Shown: in pieces, positions 16,964-25,327 of the stretch
How positions within the stretch are numbered: position 1 is the first letter of the stretch
Layout of the letters: each line of letters begins with the position of its first letter
Assembly (NCBI GenBank): GCA_965197455.1
Contig: OZ240208.1
Span: forward strand, 248,001-312,000
DNA length: 64,000 nt
DNA from: JAGWBD01 sp965197455
GTDB lineage: Bacteria; Chloroflexota; Anaerolineae; Aggregatilineales; Phototrophicaceae
Direction: 5' to 3'
The notes under the pieces: model-generated
Told to the model about the DNA's origin: nothing
What the model saw: only the letters and a program-made list of their open reading frames with translations
Database searches by the model: none
Translations under genes and position numbers: made by a program

Positions 16964-18106
16964 ATGCAGGAACTGGCCTTCAGCAATTTCAACGTAATCG
17001 AATCCACCCTGCGCGAGGGGGAGCAGTTTGAGGGCGGTCACTTCACCTTGCCCGAGAAACTGGAGATCGCCGGGGCGCTGGACGCCTTCGGGGTGGAATA
17101 CATGGAGCTGACCACGCCGCTGGCCAGCCCGCAGAGCGAGGCGGTGCTGCGCGCCGTAGCGAAGCTGCCGCGTGGCTTTCGTCTGCTGACGCACATCCGC
17201 GCGCGCATGGACGAGGCGCGCCTGGCGGTAGATTGTGGCGTCGATGGCGTGGACATCTACATCGGCACCTCGGCCTACATGCGTCAGTTCAGTCACGGCC
17301 GCAGTCTGCAGGAGATTATCGACAGCAGTAGCGAGATCGTCACCTGGCTGAAGGCGCAGGGCATCGAGACGCGCTTCAGCACGGAGGACACCTTCCGCAG
17401 CAACCTGGCGGACGTCTTCACCGTCTATCGCGCGATGGATCTCGCCGGCGTGGATCGCGTCGGCGTTGCGGACACGGTGGGCATCGCCGACCCCCTGCGC
17501 ACGCACAGCCTCATCAGCAGTTTACGCCAGGCGGTGAACTGCGACATCGAGTTTCATGGTCACAATGACAGCGGCTGCGCAGTTGCCAACGCCTGGTGCG
17601 CCTTGCAGGCCGGCGCCACGCACGTGGATACCACTGTGCTGGGCATTGGCGAGCGCAATGGCATCACCGCGCTGGGCGGTCTCGTCGCGCGTCTCTACAC
17701 GGTCAGCCCGGAACTGGTGCGCAAATATGACCTGCCGCTGCTGCGTGAAATCGAGGAGCTGGTGGCGCGCAGGGTCGGCATCGAGGTGCCCTTCAACACG
17801 CCCATCACCGGGCGTACTGCTTTTCATCACAAGGCTGGCGTGCACACCAACGCCGTCTTGCAAAACCCCACCAGCTACGAGGCCATCGATCCGGACGAAT
17901 TCGGCATCGACCGCAGCATTGCTATTGCACATCGCCTGGTGGGCTGGAACGCGGTGCGCGACCGCGCGGCCACGCTCGGCATGGCGCTGGACGAGCCGGA
18001 CTTGCGCGCCGCCACCTTGCGCATCAAGGAGCTGGCTGACGAGCGTCGCATCACGCTTGTGGATGTCGATCTGGTGTTACAGGAACTGGTGGCGGAGCCT
18101 GGCTGA
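16964..18106 (+). CDS. lys20: Homocitrate synthase (AAA lysine pathway)
   Basis: 380 aa, resembling the Thermus and fungal enzyme from end to end. Hallmarks: ESTLREGEQFEG at residues 10-21 (metal Asp replaced in register by the ES-T-LREGEQ form typical of homocitrate synthase), THIRARMDEARLAV, IGTSAYMRQFSHGR, RFSTEDTFRS, DTVGIADP, the metal-binding HGHND (H198, H200), and LGIGERNGITALGG. These distinguish it from isopropylmalate synthase, which also carries a C-terminal regulatory domain absent here. It condenses 2-oxoglutarate with acetyl-CoA, the committed step to lysine via alpha-aminoadipate. First gene of an operon with both homoaconitase subunits; preceded by a putative lysine attenuator. 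The start has only a weak ribosome site (GGGACAAC). Confidence 0.93.
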   Translation: MQELAFSNFNVIESTLREGEQFEGGHFTLPEKLEIAGALDAFGVEYMELTTPLASPQSEAVLRAVAKLPRGFRLLTHIRARMDEARLAVDCGVDGVDIYIGTSAYMRQFSHGRSLQEIIDSSSEIVTWLKAQGIETRFSTEDTFRSNLADVFTVYRAMDLAGVDRVGVADTVGIADPLRTHSLISSLRQAVNCDIEFHGHNDSGCAVANAWCALQAGATHVDTTVLGIGERNGITALGGLVARLYTVSPELVRKYDLPLLREIEELVARRVGIEVPFNTPITGRTAFHHKAGVHTNAVLQNPTSYEAIDPDEFGIDRSIAIAHRLVGWNAVRDRAATLGMALDEPDLRAATLRIKELADERRITLVDVDLVLQELVAEPG

Positions 18107-19407
18107 TGGCCGCGACCTTCAGCGAGAAGGTGCTGGCGCGCAACGTCGGCCGGGCAAAGGTGCGGCCCGGCGAGGTGCTGGACATCTCGCCCGAAGTCAT
18201 TCTGAGCCACGACAACAGCGCGGCCATTATTCGCATCTTTGGCCAGCTGCAACAGCAGCGCGTGCGCCATCCGGAACGCCTGGCCATTACGTTAGACCAT
18301 GCTGTGCCGCCGCCGACGCCGCAACACGCACAGAATCACGCCGAAATCCGCACATTCGTGGCCGAGCAGGGCATCCACAACTTCCACGAAATTGGCCGGG
18401 GCATCTGCCACCAGGTGCACTGCGAAGAGGGCACGATCGGCCCAGGCATGATTCTACTGGGCGCGGACAGCCACAGCCCGCATTGCGGCTGGCTGGGCGC
18501 CTTCGGGGCCGGCGTGGGTCGCACGGAAATCGCCGCGCTGTGGGCGACGGGTCAGCTGTGGCTGCGCGTGCCGGAGACCTTGCGCATCACGCTGACCGGC
18601 AGGCTTGCGCCGGGCGTAATGTCCAAGGACCTGGCGCTACAACTCATCGGTCAGCTGGGCGCGGACGGCGCAAATTACATGGCGGTCGAATTTGACGGGC
18701 CCGGCGTGGCGACCCTGTCGGCGGACATGCGCGCGGCCCTGGTCAACATGATGGCCGAGATGGGCGCCAAGAACGCCTTCATCGCTCCTGACGCGCTGAC
18801 CTGGGAGTGGCTGGAGCATCAGTTGCAGCGAACGCGTCCGGCGGACTGGCGCGAACGACTCGCCAGCTTTCGTGAGCGGGCGCTGTTGCCGGATGTGGAC
18901 GCGGCCTGCGCGCAGCGGCTGGCTGTGTCGCTGGACGAGGTTGAGCCCCTGGTGTCCTGTCCGCACCGCGTCGACAACACGCAACCGGTGTCTGCGCTGG
19001 CTGGCACACGCGTGGATATGGCCTTCATTGGCACCTGCACCAACGGTCGGCTGGAGGACCTGGCGGTGGCGGCGCGCATTGTGCGGGGCCAAACGCTGCG
19101 CGCCCGTTTGCTGGTCATTCCGGCCTCGGCCCAGGTGCTGGCCGACGCGCTGGCGGCTGGCTGGCTGGCTGACCTGATTGAGGCCGGCGCGAGCATCGGC
19201 ACACCGGGCTGCGGCCCCTGCATGGGCGTGCACGCGGGTGTGCTGGCGCCAGGCGAGGTGTGTATCAGCAGCGCAAACCGCAACTTCCGCGGTCGCATGG
19301 GCGAGCGCGAGGCGGAGATCTATCTGGCAAATCCGGCCGTCGTCGCGGCCAGCGCAGTTGCCGGCGAGATTGTGCATCCCGCCGACGTGCTGGTGGCGGG
19401 GGCCTGA
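18106..19407 (+). CDS. lysT: Homoaconitase large subunit (aconitase/IPMI family)
   Basis: 433 aa, ATG sharing one base with the preceding stop (TGATG). Fe-S cluster ligands are C311 (FIGTCTNGRLEDL), C369 and C372 (GTPGCGPCMGVHAG). Substrate-side motifs LDHAVPPPTP, HQVHCEEGTIGPGM and GADSHSPHCGWLGAFGAGVG are all present. Length matches the LeuC/HacA large subunits rather than full aconitase. The fold alone cannot separate isopropylmalate isomerase from homoaconitase, but sitting directly behind homocitrate synthase it most likely converts homocitrate to homoisocitrate. Confidence 0.88.
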   Translation: MAATFSEKVLARNVGRAKVRPGEVLDISPEVILSHDNSAAIIRIFGQLQQQRVRHPERLAITLDHAVPPPTPQHAQNHAEIRTFVAEQGIHNFHEIGRGICHQVHCEEGTIGPGMILLGADSHSPHCGWLGAFGAGVGRTEIAALWATGQLWLRVPETLRITLTGRLAPGVMSKDLALQLIGQLGADGANYMAVEFDGPGVATLSADMRAALVNMMAEMGAKNAFIAPDALTWEWLEHQLQRTRPADWRERLASFRERALLPDVDAACAQRLAVSLDEVEPLVSCPHRVDNTQPVSALAGTRVDMAFIGTCTNGRLEDLAVAARIVRGQTLRARLLVIPASAQVLADALAAGWLADLIEAGASIGTPGCGPCMGVHAGVLAPGEVCISSANRNFRGRMGEREAEIYLANPAVVAASAVAGEIVHPADVLVAGA

Positions 19408-19417
19408 GAGGCTGGCC

Positions 19418-19906
19418 ATGACGCATCGCATCTGGCGCTACGGCGATCACATCAACACGGACGTCATCTTCCCTGGCAAGTACACTTATTCCGTGCAGCA
19501 TGATCCGGCGGCGCTGGCACGGCATGCGCTGGAGGATCTGGATCCGACCTTTGCGGAAAATGTGCAGCCCGGCGACGTTATCGTGGCCGGCCGCAACTGG
19601 GGCAATGGCAGCAGCCGCGAGCAGGCGGTCACCTGTTTGCTGGCCTGTGGCCTGCGCGCCGTCATCGCGGAGTCCTTCGCACGCATCTACTACCGCAACG
19701 CCATCAACAGCGGCTTGCTGGCGCTGGTTTGCCCTGGAGCTGTGGCGCTGGCGCATACCGGTGCGGAGCTGTCGCTGGACATTGATACTGGCGAGTTGGA
19801 GCTTGCAGGGCACACGTTGCGCTTTGAACCCCTGCCGCCAACCGTGCGCAAGATCGTCGCGGCCGGCGGACTGATTGCATCGCTGCGGGCAGGTGCCGGG
19901 GAGTAA
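19418..19906 (+). CDS. lysU: Homoaconitase small subunit
   Basis: 162 aa from the ATG at 19418, ten bases after the large subunit; an upstream in-frame extension overlaps that gene and is rejected. Swivel-domain motifs: YGDHINTDVIFPGKYTY at the N-terminus, GRNWGNGSSREQA (substrate-binding loop with the catalytic Ser of the family) and SFARIYYRNAINSGL. It forms the active heterodimer with the large subunit. The specificity loop after DVIFPGKY differs from the LeuD form, consistent with homoaconitase but not proof. Later AAA/LysW genes are not in the window. Confidence 0.88.
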   Translation: MTHRIWRYGDHINTDVIFPGKYTYSVQHDPAALARHALEDLDPTFAENVQPGDVIVAGRNWGNGSSREQAVTCLLACGLRAVIAESFARIYYRNAINSGLLALVCPGAVALAHTGAELSLDIDTGELELAGHTLRFEPLPPTVRKIVAAGGLIASLRAGAGE

Positions 19907-19941
19907 CAGGGGCAGGCGCAAGACCAGCCCCCGTTGAACGC

Positions 19942-21138
19942 TCAGGCTTCGTAGCGTATATCAACCATGCGGCCAGTCGTCGCGGATTCCTCAATGGCGT
20001 CGGTGATGACGTTGTTGCGATAGCCATCCAAGAAGGTCGCGCCCCAGGGCGCCACATCCCGGTCGTTGACGATGGCATCGAAGAAGTGGTGGAATTCGTG
20101 GATGAAGGTGTGCTCCCAGCCAATCATGTGGCCGGGCGGCCACCAGTTCTCCCAGTAGGGATGGTAGTCCTCGCTGATGAGCACGTTGGTAAAACCCAGC
20201 GTCTCGCGGCGGCCATCGCCCCAGTAGACTTCCAGCTCGTTCAACCGTTCCAGGTTAAAGCGGATGCTGCCGTTCTCGCCGTTAACTTCCCACATGTTGC
20301 CGTTGCGGTGGCCGAGGGCGAATCGCGTGGCCTCGATGGTGCCCAGCGCGCCGCTCTCAAACTCGAGCAGGGCAGTTACGGCATCGTCGACGTCGACCTT
20401 CGCGCGTCCGCCATGGCCATCCGGGCGCTCGTCGATGAAAGTCTGTTTCATGCCCATTACGCGCGTTGGCTCACCAACCAGGAAGCGGCCAATGTCTAGA
20501 ATATGGGAGGCGAGATCGCCCAGTGACCCGCTGCCGGCAGCTTCCTTGCTGAAGCGCCAGGTCATCGGGAACCCGGGGTCAACGATCCAGTCCTGCAGAT
20601 AGACGGCACGGAAATGGAAAATGCGTCCCAGCGCGCCGCTCTCAATGAGGCGACGGGCCTGAATAATGGCGGGCACAAAGCGGTAATTGTAGGCGACCAT
20701 ATGCTTGACGCCGGCTTTCACGGCTGCGTCCAGCATGGCCTTCGCTTCTTCTGCATTGCGCGCCAGCGGCTTTTCGCAGAAGACGTGCTTGCCGGCCTGG
20801 GCGGCTGCGATGGTGGGCCCGGCATGCACGTTGTTGGGGCCGCCATTGTCAAAGACGTCGACAGCGTCGTTTTCCAGCATGTCCTGCCAGCGCGTATAGG
20901 TGTTTTCGTAGCCGAAGCGCGTGGCTGCCGCCTGCAGGTTTTCAGCGTTGCGGCCTGCCAGCCCGACCAGGCGCGGGATGGCGACTGGCGGATACATCAT
21001 GTGGGGGATGGAAAGGAAGGCGTTGCTGTGGGCATTGCACATGAAGGCGTAGCCAAGCATGCCGATGCCCAGTTGCGGCGCATCCTCGCCGCTGCCGGCC
21101 ACCGTACCCATGCGGGAGATTCCACCTGCTTCGCTCAT
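19942..21138 (-). CDS. Gfo/Idh/MocA oxidoreductase
   Basis: 398 aa. ATG at 21138 with AAGGAG eight bases upstream; a GTG one codon earlier is possible. GIGMLGYAFMCNAHSNAF replaces the usual GxGxxG motif, followed by FCEKPLARNAEEA and GSGSLGDLASHILDIGRFL. The C-terminal region is longer than in the family minimum, and contains the tryptophan-rich stretch HPYWENWWPPGHMIGWEHTF, unlike the other Gfo/Idh/MocA proteins here. Last of three minus-strand genes with a TIM-barrel isomerase and mannonate dehydratase, so a sugar-acid substrate is plausible. Confidence 0.85.
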   Translation of the reverse strand: MSEAGGISRMGTVAGSGEDAPQLGIGMLGYAFMCNAHSNAFLSIPHMMYPPVAIPRLVGLAGRNAENLQAAATRFGYENTYTRWQDMLENDAVDVFDNGGPNNVHAGPTIAAAQAGKHVFCEKPLARNAEEAKAMLDAAVKAGVKHMVAYNYRFVPAIIQARRLIESGALGRIFHFRAVYLQDWIVDPGFPMTWRFSKEAAGSGSLGDLASHILDIGRFLVGEPTRVMGMKQTFIDERPDGHGGRAKVDVDDAVTALLEFESGALGTIEATRFALGHRNGNMWEVNGENGSIRFNLERLNELEVYWGDGRRETLGFTNVLISEDYHPYWENWWPPGHMIGWEHTFIHEFHHFFDAIVNDRDVAPWGATFLDGYRNNVITDAIEESATTGRMVDIRYEA

Positions 21139-21150
21139 CACACTTTCTCC

Positions 21151-22146
21151 TTACTCTGCAAAGGATGCGTCAAACGCGCGTTCGGACTTGGCGAAATCTG
21201 CATTGCGCACGAAGTCGACCGATTCAGCCGCGCCATGTTCGCGGTCCATACCGCTGTCTTCCCACTCGACCGAGAGCGGGCCTTCGTAACCGATGCGGTT
21301 GAGGGCGCGGATGATGCCCTCGAAATCCACGTCGCCGCGGCCGGGCGAGACGAAGTCCCAGCCGCGCCGGTGATCGCCGAACTGCAGGTGTGAGCAGAGA
21401 ATGCCGGTATGGCCGTTCAGGCTGAGGCGCGAATCCTTGACGTGCACGTGATAGATGCGGTCCTCGAAGCGGTCAATAAAGTTGACCGGATCAAACATCT
21501 GGTGCACAAAGTGACTGGGGTCAAAGTTGAAGCCGAAGGCTGGTCGCCGGTCGATGGCCGCCAGGGTCAGCTCGGAAGTGTAGATATCGTAGGCGATTTC
21601 CGTCGGATGCACCTCAAGGCCGAACCTGACGCCGACCTCATCAAAGACGTCCAGAATGGGGTTCCAGCGGTCGGCGAACTCACGGTAACCGGCATCAATG
21701 AGCTCCGGCGACGTGGGCGGGAAGTGATAGAGCATGTGCCAGACGGTGCTGCCGGTGAAGCCATTGACGACATCCACGCCGAAGGCCTGCGCGGCGCGCG
21801 CGGTGTTTTGTATTTCCTCGGCGGCGCGCTGGTTCACGCCTGCGGGGTCGCCATCGCCCCAGACGTAGGGCGGGACGATGTCCTGGTGGCGGGCATCAAT
21901 GCGGTCACAGACTGCCTGGCCGACGAGGTGATTGGCGATGGCGAAGCAGTGCAGGCCATGTTTGGCCAGGATGTCGTGCCGCGATTGTAGATAGCCATCC
22001 TCAGCGAGGGCGCGATCGACTTCGAAGTGATCGCCCCAGCAGGCCAGTTCGAGGCCATCATAGCCCCAGTCGGCGGCCTTCTCTGCCAGGGTGTCCAGCG
22101 TCAGATCGGCCCATTGCCCGGTAAACAGCGTTACTGGTCGTGCCAT
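21151..22146 (-). CDS. Sugar phosphate isomerase/epimerase-like TIM-barrel protein
   Basis: 331 aa; ATG at 22146 was chosen because GGAGGGG stands six bases before it. The protein belongs to the xylose isomerase-like / AP endonuclease family 2 barrel group: WGYDGLELACWGDHFE, LEVHPTEIAYDIYT, GFNFDPSHFVHQMFDP, YHVHVKDSRLS and PLSVEWEDSGMDRE carry the Glu, His and Asp metal ligands at the expected strand ends. Expected role: isomerisation or epimerisation of a sugar or sugar acid in the cytosol. Twelve bases from the downstream Gfo/Idh/MocA gene; such pairs often act in one pathway. Confidence 0.82.
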   Translation of the reverse strand: MARPVTLFTGQWADLTLDTLAEKAADWGYDGLELACWGDHFEVDRALAEDGYLQSRHDILAKHGLHCFAIANHLVGQAVCDRIDARHQDIVPPYVWGDGDPAGVNQRAAEEIQNTARAAQAFGVDVVNGFTGSTVWHMLYHFPPTSPELIDAGYREFADRWNPILDVFDEVGVRFGLEVHPTEIAYDIYTSELTLAAIDRRPAFGFNFDPSHFVHQMFDPVNFIDRFEDRIYHVHVKDSRLSLNGHTGILCSHLQFGDHRRGWDFVSPGRGDVDFEGIIRALNRIGYEGPLSVEWEDSGMDREHGAAESVDFVRNADFAKSERAFDASFAE

Positions 22147-22248
22147 GGAATCCCCTCCCGCAGCGCATCCGTGGATCAACGCGGGCAGTGTAGCGTGGGA
22201 CTCGCATCGCTGCCATAGCCTGTAGCGCGGGAGGAGGTGACGCCGCCC

Positions 22249-23220
22249 TCAGTCCGTCGCCTGCGCGGCGGCTTCAATTAGCCCCTGCATATAGCCAACA
22301 GCGTAGATCTTGCCGAGCAGCATGTAACCCGGATGCTCGTTGCTTTCGCCCTCAAGCGTAGGTGCGTGATCGGGGCGAACAGGACCCGTGAAGCCAACGT
22401 CACGGTAGGCGCGCATGCAGGCCAGCATGTCAGTTGGCCCTTCGTCATGGAAGACCTCGTCGAAATCAGGCACCTTGCTGCTGACATCGCGGAAGTGCGC
22501 AAAGAAGATTTTTTCACGCGCGCCGAATTCGCGGATGGCGGCCGGCACATCAGACACGTCGCGCATGGCGGCAAAGTTGCCCTGACAGAAGGTCAGACCG
22601 TTGTTGGGCGAGGGCGCAAGCTCGAGAACGCGGCGGAAGGCAGCGGCGCTGCGCATGATGCGTGCGATGCCGCGAATTGGAGAGATGGGCGGGTCGTCGG
22701 GGTGCAGTGCCAGTTTGACGCCGGCCTGCTCGGCGACGGGCAGCACGCGCTTCAGGAAATACTCGAAGTTCTGCCAAAGGCGCTCTTCGCTGACTTCGCC
22801 GTGTTCGGTGAGCGGGGCGCGCTGCATAAGCGCATGGCGATAGCTGCTGACCAGCGCGCCGCCACGGCCGCGATCAGCCAGAGAAGTGCGCAGCCAGCCG
22901 AAGGCCGACATGAAGTTGTAGCAAAGCACAGGGATACCGGCGGCGCCCATGTTGGCCAGCGATTCGCAGAAGTAATTGAGGTCCTCGTCCCGGCCTGGCA
23001 GGCCCAGTTTGATGTTGTCACTGACAGGGATGCTCTCGATGACGCTGAGGCGCAACCCCACCGTCTCGATGCGCTGACGCAGCCGCAGCAGGGCGAGAAA
23101 GTCCCAGACCGGGCCACTGTCTCCGGCCGGACGGCCACTGACAATATCGCTCACGCCAATCTGGGCGGCGAGACGCAAGGCGCTGTCGTCGGGTGCTACG
23201 GGCAGTAGCGCAATCTGCAT
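22249..23220 (-). CDS. uxuA: Mannonate dehydratase (UxuA family)
   Basis: 323 aa. ATG at 23220 with GGAGA seven bases upstream. Family marks: LRLSVIESIPVSDNIKLGLPGRD near the N-terminus, CYNFMSAFGWLRT, LALHPDDPP (metal-site segment of UxuA), CQGNFAAM and FFAHFRDV. It dehydrates D-mannonate to 2-keto-3-deoxygluconate in hexuronate catabolism. First of a minus-strand trio with the TIM-barrel protein and an oxidoreductase. A few residues shorter than the E. coli enzyme but similar to the shorter UxuA forms. The fructuronate reductase partner is not annotated here; one of the Gfo/Idh/MocA proteins could supply it. Confidence 0.85.
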   Translation of the reverse strand: MQIALLPVAPDDSALRLAAQIGVSDIVSGRPAGDSGPVWDFLALLRLRQRIETVGLRLSVIESIPVSDNIKLGLPGRDEDLNYFCESLANMGAAGIPVLCYNFMSAFGWLRTSLADRGRGGALVSSYRHALMQRAPLTEHGEVSEERLWQNFEYFLKRVLPVAEQAGVKLALHPDDPPISPIRGIARIMRSAAAFRRVLELAPSPNNGLTFCQGNFAAMRDVSDVPAAIREFGAREKIFFAHFRDVSSKVPDFDEVFHDEGPTDMLACMRAYRDVGFTGPVRPDHAPTLEGESNEHPGYMLLGKIYAVGYMQGLIEAAAQATD

Positions 23221-23362
23221 GGCGAAATCTCCATCTCTGCCAGGATTGTAGCGTTGTCGAGGCCGGGCGGCCCCTGGCGAGCGATACATTGCTTCGCAAG
23301 ACCGGAAGTCACTGCGTGCTATACTACCCGCCAGATTCTGCGATCATAAACGGGAGAGTTAA

Positions 23363-24346
23363 ATGTTTCGATGGGGCATCATCAGTACGGGGTCCATCGC
23401 CAACCGCTTCGTCAAGGGCGCGCAGAGTCTGCCAGACACGACGGTGCTGGCGGTCGGCTCGCGCACGCAGGAGACGGCCGAGGTCTTTGGCGAGCGTCAC
23501 GGCATCGAACGACGGTACGCTTCCTATGAGGCGCTGGTTGCCGACCCCGACCTGGACGCGATTTACATCGCCACGCCTCACCCCTTCCACCACGAGAACT
23601 GCCTGCTTTGTCTGGAGGCCGGTGTGCCGGTGCTCTGCGAGAAGCCATTCACCATGAATGCTGCCGAACTGGAGGAGGTGGTCACGCTGGCGCGCGCGAA
23701 ACAGCTGTTCCTGATGGAAGGCATGTGGTCGCGCTTCATGCCGGCCACGGTGCGGTTGCGCGAGATGCTGGCCGCCGGCGTCATCGGCGAACTCCAGGTG
23801 CTGGACATTGACTTCGGCTTTCGCACTGGCTTCAACCCGGAGGGACGGTTGTTCGCGCCTGCGCTGGGCGGCGGCGCCCTGCTGGACATCGGCGTTTACA
23901 CACTGTCGTTTGCTTCAATGGTGCTGGGCCCGCCGCAACGCATCGCCAGCATGGCGCACCTGGGCGAGTCCGGCGTTGACGAGAACGCCGCGATGATCCT
24001 AGGCTACGAGGGTGGGGTGCTGACGACCATAAGCGCAGCCATTCGCACCAGCACGCCGCAGCGGGCGGTGCTGAACGGCACGCTCGGCCGTATCACGCTG
24101 CATCCACCCTTCTGGTTTCCCGAGCGTTTGACGCTCGAGGTTTACGGGAAGGAGACGACGGAGATGGAGTTGCCAATGAATGGCAACGGCTTCAACCATG
24201 AGGCGGCCGAGGTGGCGCGCTGCATGACCGCCGGTCAACTGGAAAGCGAGATCATGCCGCTGGACGAGTCGCTGGCGCTGATGCGGACGATGGACGAAAT
24301 TCGCGCGCAGTGGGGTCTGCGCTACCCGATGGAGGAAGGGCAATGA
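23363..24346 (+). CDS. Gfo/Idh/MocA oxidoreductase, dihydrodiol/xylose dehydrogenase type
   Basis: 327 aa; ATG after GGGAGAG. MFRWGIISTGSIANRFVKG and ALVADPDLDAIYIATPHPFHHENCLLCLEAGVPVLCEKPF are typical of the subgroup with dimeric dihydrodiol dehydrogenase and bacterial D-xylose dehydrogenases, as is FLMEGMWSRFMP. GGGALLDIGVYTLSFASMVLG holds the active-site Asp and Tyr. A TATACT box at 23320-23325 lies 38 bases before the start. It overlaps the following aldo/keto reductase by four bases, so both are co-translated. Confidence 0.87.
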   Translation: MFRWGIISTGSIANRFVKGAQSLPDTTVLAVGSRTQETAEVFGERHGIERRYASYEALVADPDLDAIYIATPHPFHHENCLLCLEAGVPVLCEKPFTMNAAELEEVVTLARAKQLFLMEGMWSRFMPATVRLREMLAAGVIGELQVLDIDFGFRTGFNPEGRLFAPALGGGALLDIGVYTLSFASMVLGPPQRIASMAHLGESGVDENAAMILGYEGGVLTTISAAIRTSTPQRAVLNGTLGRITLHPPFWFPERLTLEVYGKETTEMELPMNGNGFNHEAAEVARCMTAGQLESEIMPLDESLALMRTMDEIRAQWGLRYPMEEGQ

Positions 24347-25311
24347 AATACGGAACGATCGACGGCGTTAGCAAGCCGGTCTCGCGCATTGTGCAAGGCA
24401 CCACGGCAATCGGCTCGTCAGACATGGATGCCAGCCTGCGTCTGCTGGACGAGGTCTTCGAGCTGGGCCTGACAACCTTTGACATGGCCAACAACTATGG
24501 TGGCGGCGACGTAGAGCGCACTTTTGGCCACTGGCTTAAGACGCGCGGCGTGCGCGACGAGATTGTGTTGCTGACCAAGGGCGCGCATCATTCGCAGGAT
24601 CGCAAACGCGTGACCCCCTACGACATCGAGAGCGACATTAACGATTCCCTGGCGCGCTGCGGCACGGACTTCCTGGACATCTACCTGCTGCACCGCGACG
24701 ATGAGACAAAGCCGGTGGGGCCCCTCGTCGCCAAACTGAACGAGTATCACGAGAAAGGCGTGATCGGCATCTATGGCGGCTCCAACTGGTCTATTGAGCG
24801 CACGCTGGAGGCCAACGCCTGGGCGGCAGCCAACAACGCGCAGCCCTTCCGGGCCAGCAGCCCAAACTTCAGCCTGGCCGACCAGGTGAAGGTCCCCTGG
24901 GAAGGCTGCATCAGCATCAGCGGGCCGGGCAATCACGATGAGCGCGCCTGGTACGAAGGGACGCAGATGCCGCTCTTCACCTGGTCGAGCATGGCTGGCG
25001 GCTTCTTCAGCGGCCGCTTCCGCCCCGACAACCTGGAAAGTTTCAGCGAATACTTCGACCGCCTGGTGGTCTACGCCTACTGCTACGAGGACAACTTTGA
25101 GCGTCTGGCGCGGGCGCAGATTCTGGCGCTGGAGAAGAGCCTGACGGTGGCGCAGATTGCCGTGGCCTTCATCTTCAACCAGCCGCTCAACCTCTTCGCC
25201 CTCATCGCCAGTCGCAGTGGCGCGGAGCTGCAGCAGAACATCGAAGCGCTGGAACTGGAGTTGAGCCCCGCCGAACTGGCGTGGCTGGATCTGCAGAGCG
25301 ACACGCGTTAG
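24343..25311 (+). CDS. Aldo/keto reductase
   Basis: 322 aa, ATG overlapping the previous stop as ATGA with GGAGGAAGG upstream. Barrel motifs: FDMANNYGGGDVERTFGHWL (catalytic Asp, with Tyr in NNYG), DFLDIYLLHRDD (catalytic His) and GIYGGSNWS. The catalytic Lys is in LLTKGAH. C-terminal NADPH-binding part contains LIASRSGAELQQNIEAL. Reduces or oxidises a sugar-like carbonyl with NADPH; substrate unknown. NagA follows 16 bases downstream, so the three genes probably form one operon. Confidence 0.86.
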   Translation: MKYGTIDGVSKPVSRIVQGTTAIGSSDMDASLRLLDEVFELGLTTFDMANNYGGGDVERTFGHWLKTRGVRDEIVLLTKGAHHSQDRKRVTPYDIESDINDSLARCGTDFLDIYLLHRDDETKPVGPLVAKLNEYHEKGVIGIYGGSNWSIERTLEANAWAAANNAQPFRASSPNFSLADQVKVPWEGCISISGPGNHDERAWYEGTQMPLFTWSSMAGGFFSGRFRPDNLESFSEYFDRLVVYAYCYEDNFERLARAQILALEKSLTVAQIAVAFIFNQPLNLFALIASRSGAELQQNIEALELELSPAELAWLDLQSDTR

Positions 25312-25327
25312 TTCCCGGAGCCGAAGC

